Source: CAVQBC01 sp963848415
GTDB taxonomy: Bacteria > Actinomycetota > Thermoleophilia > Solirubrobacterales > Solirubrobacteraceae
Assembly: GCA_963848415.1 (NCBI GenBank)
Contig: CAWKDN010000001.1
Span: 2,790,001 to 2,854,000 of the forward strand
Direction of reading: 5' to 3'
DNA: 64,000 nt
This document shows, one piece after another, positions 58,359 to 64,000 of the stretch (positions are counted from its first letter, which is position 1; each line of letters begins with the position of its first letter). Both the position numbers and the translations under genes were made by a program. A model generated the notes under the pieces. That model was not told where the DNA came from. It saw only the letters and a program-made list of their open reading frames with translations, and did not search any database.

Positions 58359-60539
58359 TTGCCGCCGTCGCTGGAAGAGCGCCGCCCCGCCATCACGCCG
58401 CAGCTCGCGGTGCGCGTCGCCGTGCTCGGCGGGCTGGCGTTCGTGCTCTTCGCGATCGTCTTCTTCCGCCTGTGGTTCCTGCAGGTGCTCACCGGCGAGG
58501 ACTACGTCAGCCAGGCGCGCGAGAACCGTGTGCGCAAGATCCGCATCGAGGCCCCGCGCGGCGACATCGTCGATCGCAACGGGACGGCGCTGGTCAAGAC
58601 GCGCGCGGCGGCCGTCGTGCAGATCGTGCCGACCCAGCTGCCCGAGGCCGAGCTGCAGGCCGCCGAGGCCTACCGGGCGGCGCTCTCGCGCTCCGAGCGC
58701 GAGCGGCTCGCCGCCGCGAGCGCGCTGCGCGACCTCGAGCGCCGCGTGCGCGACACCGAGCGCCCCGCGAACCGCCAGGAGCGCCGCGACCGCAAGCGCC
58801 TGGCGCGCGCCGCGCGCAAGGCCGAGCCGGTGCCGGTCCCGCCGCTGCCGCCGGGGGCGACCGAGCTGCGCCGGACGTTCCGTCGGCTGGCGCGGGTGCT
58901 GATGATCTCCCCGCGCACGATCCACCGGCGCGTGCTCGAGGGCGTCGCCGAGGCGCCCTACTCCAACGTGACGATCGCGACCGGCGTGCCGCGCTCGGAG
59001 TTCAACTACCTGCGTGAGCGCCGCACCGAGTTCCCGGGCGTCGATGTCGAGAAGGTCTTCCTGCGCGACTACCCGCACGACGACTTGGCCGCCCAGCTGT
59101 TCGGCAACACCGGCGAGATCTCGCCCGAGGAGCTCAAGCGCAAGCGCTACAAGCGCGTCGAGCAGGGCACGCGCATCGGCAAGACCGGCATCGAGCGCGA
59201 GTACGACAACTACCTGCGCGGGACCGACGGCTACACGCGCGTGGTCATCAACGCGCTCGGCAGCCGTGACGACCGTCGCCGGACCTCGCGCCGCGAGCCG
59301 ATCCAGGGCTCCAACCTGCGCCTCACGCTCGACCTCGGGCTCCAGGAGGCCGCCCAGGACGCGCTCAAGACGGCGATCGGGGCCGCCAACGGCGCCGGCA
59401 ACGCCTCCAAGGCGGGCGCGTTCGTGGCGATGGACCCGCGCGGCGGCGAGATCCTCGCGCTCGGCTCGGTGCCGAGCTTCGACGCCAACCTGTTCGCCAA
59501 GCCGATCTCACAGTCGACCTATGACAAGCTGACCTCCGAGCAGGAGGGCGCGCCGCTGTTCAACCGGGCGATCGCGGCCACCTATCCGACCGGCTCGATC
59601 TTCAAGCCGATCACCGCGATGGCGGCGATGGAGCACGGCACGATCGGGCCCAACACGCCGATCAACGACGACGGCGTCTTCGAGCTCGGCCCGCAGCGCT
59701 TCGAGAACGCCGGCGACGCGGTGTTCGGGACGATCGCCCTGCGTCAGGCGATGACGGTCTCCTCCGACGTCTTCTTCTACACGCTCGGCGCGCGCATGAA
59801 CGGCGACGGGCCGATCCTGCAGAGCTGGGCCCGCCGGCTCGGGGTCGGGCGCCGGACCGGGATCGACATCCCCGGCGAGTTCGGCGGCCTCGTGCCCGAC
59901 AGCAAGTGGCGCAACGAGGGCTTCGCGGACTACCAGCGCTGCGCCGCCAAGGGGGGCGTCGAGGTCGGCACCGTGCAGGCGCTGCTGCGCTGCGGCGGCA
60001 TCGAGCGCGGCTGGTCGGCCGGCGACAACGTCAACCTGGCGGTCGGCCAGGGCGACCTGCAGGCCACGCCGCTGCAGATGGCCGTCGCCTACTCGGCGAT
60101 CGCCAACGGCGGCAAGGTCGTCCAACCCCACCTCGGCATGACGGTCGAGGACGGCGCGGGCCGCACCGTCGAGGAGATCGCTGCCCCCGCGCGGCGCAGG
60201 CTGAAGTTCGATCCCGGTCACCGCGAGGCGATCATGGCCGGCCTGCGCGGCGCCGCCAACGCTCCCGAGGGCACCTCATCGGATGTCTTCAAGGGCTTCG
60301 GGCGCGGCAAGCTGAAGGTCTACGGCAAGACGGGCACGGCCGAGCGCGCCGGCCAGGCCGACCAGTCCTGGTACGCCGCCTACGTCCCGCACCCGAAGCG
60401 CCCGATCGTCGTGGTCACCACCGTCGAGCAGGGCGGCTGGGGCGCGGCGACCGCGGCCCCCGCGACGCGGCTGATCCTCTCCAAGTGGTTCGATCTCGGG
60501 GACGGCCGGTTCCGCCAGGGGACCGACCAGACGCGATGA
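58359..60539 (+). CDS. mrdA: Penicillin-binding protein 2 (class B transpeptidase)
   Basis: A 726-residue protein from TTG 58359, 4 bases after mreD. One N-terminal membrane helix leads to the dimerisation domain (R-I-E-A-P-R-G-D-I-V-D-R-N-G) and the transpeptidase. The nucleophile is Ser413 in T-G-S-I-F-K, the second motif is V-S-S-D-V-F, and K-T-G-T starts at residue 657. Between about 95 and 165 lies a highly charged Arg/Ala/Glu insertion (E-R-R-D-R-K-R-L-A-R-A-A-R-K) not seen in most PBP2 proteins, so it is longer than the usual ~630. It crosslinks lateral-wall peptidoglycan with RodA. Confidence 0.95.
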   Translation: MPPSLEERRPAITPQLAVRVAVLGGLAFVLFAIVFFRLWFLQVLTGEDYVSQARENRVRKIRIEAPRGDIVDRNGTALVKTRAAAVVQIVPTQLPEAELQAAEAYRAALSRSERERLAAASALRDLERRVRDTERPANRQERRDRKRLARAARKAEPVPVPPLPPGATELRRTFRRLARVLMISPRTIHRRVLEGVAEAPYSNVTIATGVPRSEFNYLRERRTEFPGVDVEKVFLRDYPHDDLAAQLFGNTGEISPEELKRKRYKRVEQGTRIGKTGIEREYDNYLRGTDGYTRVVINALGSRDDRRRTSRREPIQGSNLRLTLDLGLQEAAQDALKTAIGAANGAGNASKAGAFVAMDPRGGEILALGSVPSFDANLFAKPISQSTYDKLTSEQEGAPLFNRAIAATYPTGSIFKPITAMAAMEHGTIGPNTPINDDGVFELGPQRFENAGDAVFGTIALRQAMTVSSDVFFYTLGARMNGDGPILQSWARRLGVGRRTGIDIPGEFGGLVPDSKWRNEGFADYQRCAAKGGVEVGTVQALLRCGGIERGWSAGDNVNLAVGQGDLQATPLQMAVAYSAIANGGKVVQPHLGMTVEDGAGRTVEEIAAPARRRLKFDPGHREAIMAGLRGAANAPEGTSSDVFKGFGRGKLKVYGKTGTAERAGQADQSWYAAYVPHPKRPIVVVTTVEQGGWGAATAAPATRLILSKWFDLGDGRFRQGTDQTR

Positions 60540-61741
60540 GCACCACGACCCAGAAGATCCAGCCGGCCTCCGAGCCGCCGCCCTCGCTCGTCCCGCGCGA
60601 GTGGCGCCTGCGGCTGGACCCGCTGCTGCTGCTGGCGACGCTCGGCCTGGTGGCGTGCTCGATCGTCGCGCTCAAGGGCGCCACGACGGACGACATCCCC
60701 GGCGCCCCGAACTACTACGTCTACCGCCAGGTCGCCTACGCGGCGATCGGCGTCGTGCTCATGTACGCCGTCTCGCGGTTGGACTACAGCCGCCTGCGCG
60801 AGCTCAAGTACGTCCTCTACGGGACGATGATCGGGCTGATCCTGCTGGTGCTCGGGGTGGCGCAGGCCACGCGCGGCGCGCGCAGCTGGATCGAGCTGCC
60901 CGGCTTCAACCTGCAGCCCTCGGAACTGGGCAAGCTCCTGCTCGTGCTCTCGCTCTCAGCTTTCCTCGTCGATCGCGTGCGGCGCGGGCCCGACCGGCAG
61001 ACGACGGCGCGCATCATGCTGCTCGGGCTGATCCCCACGATGCTGGTGCTGGCCGAGCCCGATCTCGGAAGCGCTACGGTGTATGTCGTCGGCACGCTCG
61101 CCCTGCTGTTCGTGGCGGGCGCCCCGTGGCGCCACTTCGCGGCGCTCGGCGCGTTGTTCGCGGTGGCGGTGGCGATCGCGCTCGTCGCACTCCCCGCCGC
61201 CGGCGTCGAGGTGCTCAAGCCATACCAGACCGATCGCCTGACCTCCTTCCTGCAGCCCTCCGGCGTCGCCGGAGACGAGGGCTACCAGCAACAGCAGTCG
61301 AAGATCGCCATCGGGTCGGGCGAGAAGACCGGTCGCGGGGTCGACAACGCAACCCAGACATCCTTGGACTTCCTTCCCGAGCACCACACGGACTTCATCT
61401 TCGCGGTCATCGGCGAGACCTACGGTTTCGTCGGGGCTGCGATCGTGCTCTCGCTCTACGCGCTGCTGATCTGGCGCGGGCTGCACATCCTCATCGTGGC
61501 GAAGAACCTGTACGGCGCGTTGCTCGCCGGCGGCATCACGTTGATGCTGCTCTTCCAGACCTTCGTCAACGTCGGGATGGCCGTCGGGATCATGCCCATC
61601 ACGGGCGTCCCGGCTCCACTCTTGAGCTTCGGCGGTTCGTCGATGCTCGTCACCTTCATGGCCATCGGCATCTTGCAGTCGGTCAACGCGCAGGCGCGCG
61701 AGACCGCCTCCCGCAAGGGCCGGGCCGCTGTCTTCCAGTGA
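60536..61741 (+). CDS. rodA: Rod-shape determining SEDS glycosyltransferase RodA
   Basis: A 401-residue SEDS protein with about ten membrane helices. Q-P-S-E-L-G-K, the catalytic-loop region with L-A-E-P-D-L-G-S-A, E-H-H-T-D-F-I-F-A-V-I-G-E and P-I-T-G-V-P-A-P-L-L-S-F-G-G-S-S are all present. It polymerises lipid II in the elongasome with PBP2. Start at ATG 60536 overlaps mrdA by ATGA, so the two are translated together. The N-terminal 25 residues are cytoplasmic and proline-rich. Confidence 0.95.
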   Translation: MSTTTQKIQPASEPPPSLVPREWRLRLDPLLLLATLGLVACSIVALKGATTDDIPGAPNYYVYRQVAYAAIGVVLMYAVSRLDYSRLRELKYVLYGTMIGLILLVLGVAQATRGARSWIELPGFNLQPSELGKLLLVLSLSAFLVDRVRRGPDRQTTARIMLLGLIPTMLVLAEPDLGSATVYVVGTLALLFVAGAPWRHFAALGALFAVAVAIALVALPAAGVEVLKPYQTDRLTSFLQPSGVAGDEGYQQQQSKIAIGSGEKTGRGVDNATQTSLDFLPEHHTDFIFAVIGETYGFVGAAIVLSLYALLIWRGLHILIVAKNLYGALLAGGITLMLLFQTFVNVGMAVGIMPITGVPAPLLSFGGSSMLVTFMAIGILQSVNAQARETASRKGRAAVFQ

Positions 61742-61750
61742 GGAACCATC

Positions 61751-64000
61751 TTGAGAAAGCAAGTGCTGGTCACGGTCGACCGTGGGGAGACCCGCGTCGC
61801 CATGCTCGAGGCCGCGGGCGATCCCACTCCCGTCGCTCCGCCTACAGCCAACAAGCGCGGCGGCTCCGCCGCCGCTAAGCGGGGCGGCGGCGGGCAGCTG
61901 CCGCCCGGCTACCGCGTCGCCGAGGTCTACTTCGAGCGCCGCGGCGGGCGCTCGATCGTCGGCAACATCTACAAGGGGCGCGTCGACAACGTCCTGCCCG
62001 GCCTCGAGGCCGCCTTCGTGGACATCGGGCTGGAGAAGAACGGCTTCCTGCACGTCGACGAGATCGTGCTCCCCGGGGTCGAGACCGGCCGCCGCGGCCG
62101 CGGCAAGACCGGCAGCCCCCGCATCACCGACCTGCTCTCGCCCGGGCAGGAGATCGTCGTCCAGGTCGTAAAGGACCCGCTGAAGACCAAGGGCGCGCGA
62201 CTGTCGATGGAGCTGACGATCGCCGGGCGCTACATGGTCTACGCCCCCACCGGCGAGGGCGTCGGCGTGTCCCGCCGCCTCGAAGACGCAGAGCGCGACC
62301 GCCTGCGCAAGGAGGCCAAGCAGCTCGACCTCGGCGGCGGCGGCGCGATCATCCGCACGGCGGCCTACGGCGCCAAGCGGGTCGACTTCGAGCGCGAGCT
62401 GCTCTATCTCTTCAAGCTCAACGAGGTGCTGCACAAGCGCGTCGAGGAGGCCGAGGCGCCCGCGCTGGTCTTCCAGGAGGCCGACCTCTCCGTCCGCGTG
62501 GTGCGCGACATCTTCTCCGAGCACTTCGAGCGCGCGATCGTCGACGATCCCCACCAGCACCGCCGGCTGGTCTCCTTCTTCACCCGCACGGCGCCCGAGC
62601 TCGTCGACCGCGTCGAGCTGTGGGAGGCCGACGAGCCGCTCTTCGAGGCCTACGGCGTGGACCCGGTGATCGAGGGCATGCTCTCCCGCCGCGTCGACCT
62701 GCCGAGCGGCGGCTACCTGATGATCGACTACGCCGAGGCGCTGACGGTCATCGACATCAACACCGGCTCCTTCACCGGCAAGGGCAAGGCCGCGCGCCTG
62801 GAGGACACGATCACCAAGACGAACCTCGAGGCCGCCGAGGAGGTCGTGCGCCAGCTGCGGCTGCGCGACATCGGCGGCATCATCGTCATCGACTTCATCG
62901 ACATGGCCCGCTCGCGCAACCGCGAGGCCGTGCTCAAGGTGCTCCGCGGCGCCCTCGACGAGGACCGCACGAAGACCTTCGTGGTCGAGATCTCCCCGCT
63001 CGGGCTGGTCGAGATGACGCGTCAGAACGTCACCGACGGCGTGCGCGAGATCATGACCAAGGCGTGCCCGACCTGCGACGGCGAGGGCGTCGTGAAGTCC
63101 GAGGAGACGATCGCGATCGAGGTCGAGCGCAAGCTTCGCGAGCTGGTCAAGGGCCGCCGCGGCGAGACGCCCGAGGCCTTCCTGGTGCGGCTGAACCCGC
63201 GCGTGACCGCGCAGTTCATCGCCGAGAACGCCCGTACCTTGCACGCGCTGGAGTCAGAGCTCGGTGTCTCCTTCCACTTCGAGGGCTCCGAGGGCCTGCC
63301 GCTCGACCACTTCGCCGTCACCCGCGAGGGCTCGCGTGAGGAGATCATGGCCGAGGCGGTGCCCTTCCGGCCCGACGACGAGGTCCACGTGGAGATCGTC
63401 GAGCCGCACATGTACAACGTCGACGACGCGGTCGCCAAGGTCGACGGCTACATCATCTCCGTGGTCAACGGCGGCGCGTTCGTGGGCGAGAAGAAGCTCG
63501 TGCGCATCGAGGACGCCGGGCGCACCGCCGCGGTCGCCGTGCTGGTCGGCGAAGACGCCGAGGCCGCGGCCGCCGCCGCCGAGGAGCGGGCGCGCGAGCG
63601 CGAGCAGGCGGAGCAGCGGGCCAAGCGCAGTGCCGCCGCCAAGCGCGGCGCGGCGCGGCGCAAGGCGCGCCAGGACGAGGCGGCGGCCGCAGAGCCCGCG
63701 GCCGCGGCCGCGTCGGCGGATGCCGCCGGCGACGACGACGCCGAGGGGAGGGGCGACGGCGACAGCGGCCCGAGCTCGCGCCGCCGGCGCGGCCGAGGCC
63801 GAGGGCGCAAACGCGATGCCGACGGCGGCGGCGAGGGCGCCGGCCGCGAGGTGACCGACGCCGAGACCGCCGAGGCGGTCGAGACGCTTGCCGACGGGGC
63901 TGCCGCGACGGCCGGCACCGGGCCGGCGGCGCTCGAGGACGCCGACGGCAGTGCGTCCGCGCCCGAGACGCCCAAGCCGCGCCGGCGCCGCCGCCGCGGT
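61751..64000 (+). CDS. rng: Ribonuclease E/G family protein (partial, runs off the right edge)
   Basis: At least 750 residues from TTG 61751, with GAGGAA just upstream and the rodA stop 9 bases away. The S1 domain begins with I-V-G-N-I-Y-K-G-R-V-D-N-V-L-P-G-L-E and carries a short Gly/Lys-rich insert before it (K-R-G-G-S-A-A-A-K-R-G-G-G-G). Catalytic aspartates are Asp335 (T-V-I-D-I-N-T-G) and Asp381 (V-I-D-F-I-D-M). The zinc-link is C-P-T-C from residue 439. After about residue 590 the sequence is a low-complexity Ala/Glu/Arg tail with R-R-R-R-G-R-G-R-G-R-K-R. It cleaves single-stranded mRNA and processes rRNA; the tail likely binds RNA or partners. Confidence 0.93.
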   Translation, partial: MRKQVLVTVDRGETRVAMLEAAGDPTPVAPPTANKRGGSAAAKRGGGGQLPPGYRVAEVYFERRGGRSIVGNIYKGRVDNVLPGLEAAFVDIGLEKNGFLHVDEIVLPGVETGRRGRGKTGSPRITDLLSPGQEIVVQVVKDPLKTKGARLSMELTIAGRYMVYAPTGEGVGVSRRLEDAERDRLRKEAKQLDLGGGGAIIRTAAYGAKRVDFERELLYLFKLNEVLHKRVEEAEAPALVFQEADLSVRVVRDIFSEHFERAIVDDPHQHRRLVSFFTRTAPELVDRVELWEADEPLFEAYGVDPVIEGMLSRRVDLPSGGYLMIDYAEALTVIDINTGSFTGKGKAARLEDTITKTNLEAAEEVVRQLRLRDIGGIIVIDFIDMARSRNREAVLKVLRGALDEDRTKTFVVEISPLGLVEMTRQNVTDGVREIMTKACPTCDGEGVVKSEETIAIEVERKLRELVKGRRGETPEAFLVRLNPRVTAQFIAENARTLHALESELGVSFHFEGSEGLPLDHFAVTREGSREEIMAEAVPFRPDDEVHVEIVEPHMYNVDDAVAKVDGYIISVVNGGAFVGEKKLVRIEDAGRTAAVAVLVGEDAEAAAAAAEERAREREQAEQRAKRSAAAKRGAARRKARQDEAAAAEPAAAAASADAAGDDDAEGRGDGDSGPSSRRRRGRGRGRKRDADGGGEGAGREVTDAETAEAVETLADGAAATAGTGPAALEDADGSASAPETPKPRRRRRRG

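Noticed and set aside
60956..63244. A 762-codon open frame antisense to rodA and the RNase E/G gene
   Set aside because: Same artefact: compositionally biased, no start context, no recognisable domain.

Overview
This is a 64 kb chromosomal window from a very GC-rich, aerobic, Gram-positive-type bacterium. Gene content and order fit an actinobacterium of the class Thermoleophilia (Solirubrobacterales-like); this is inferred from gene families, not from a marker gene. The evidence is the codon bias, the trigger factor-clpP-clpX-valS-folC-ndk-maf-mreBCD-mrdA-rodA-RNase E/G order, two actinobacterial ECF41 sigma factors and the neighbourhood of the respiratory oxidases. I see no insertion sequence, prophage, CRISPR array or replication origin. 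The only signs of decay are one frameshifted gene and one truncated gene.

Layout. (1) 1-1100: the end of a probable glycosyltransferase and a methyltransferase. (2) 1.1-12.5 kb: a respiratory island with two complete sets of core cytochrome c oxidase subunits on the minus strand. The first set is a caa3 oxidase whose subunit I has the A2-type YSHPxVY motif; its operon also holds a duplicated USP-like protein, subunit III, a 36-residue membrane protein and a CtaG-like assembly factor. The second set is an aa3 oxidase with the A1-type glutamate; its operon also holds heme O synthase and two tiny membrane proteins. A lipoprotein joining cytochrome c to a cupredoxin flanks the island and could feed electrons to either enzyme. 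(3) 12.5-27.7 kb: metabolic and envelope genes (crotonase, hydroxyacyl-CoA dehydrogenase, glutamine amidotransferase-like hydrolase, PAP2 phosphatase, thioredoxin reductase, subtilase, a receptor kinase with an FHA-HTH partner, a large secreted protein), ending in a tandem inverted-repeat array. (4) 27.7-46.3 kb: housekeeping and stress genes, three tRNAs (Pro, Arg, His), two ECF41 sigma factors each with a close match to the ECF41 promoter, adenine deaminase, Mn catalase, NDH-2, and a short scar containing a broken PLP enzyme. (5) 46.4-64 kb: a plus-strand block for protein quality control, tRNA charging, folate, nucleotides, rod-shape cell wall synthesis and RNA decay, running off the right edge inside RNase E/G.

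Expression. Many genes have a TAnnnT hexamer 6-12 bases before the start codon and no Shine-Dalgarno sequence, which suggests widespread leaderless transcription. Genes inside operons instead show ATGA, GTGA or CTGA stop-start overlaps. The strongest items for follow-up are the paired A1/A2 oxidases with unannotated micro-subunits, the two ECF41 promoter matches, the 60-base-period hairpin array at 26.7 kb, a promoter pair sharing one TA between divergent genes, and a leaderless 9-codon leader ORF before a methyltransferase.
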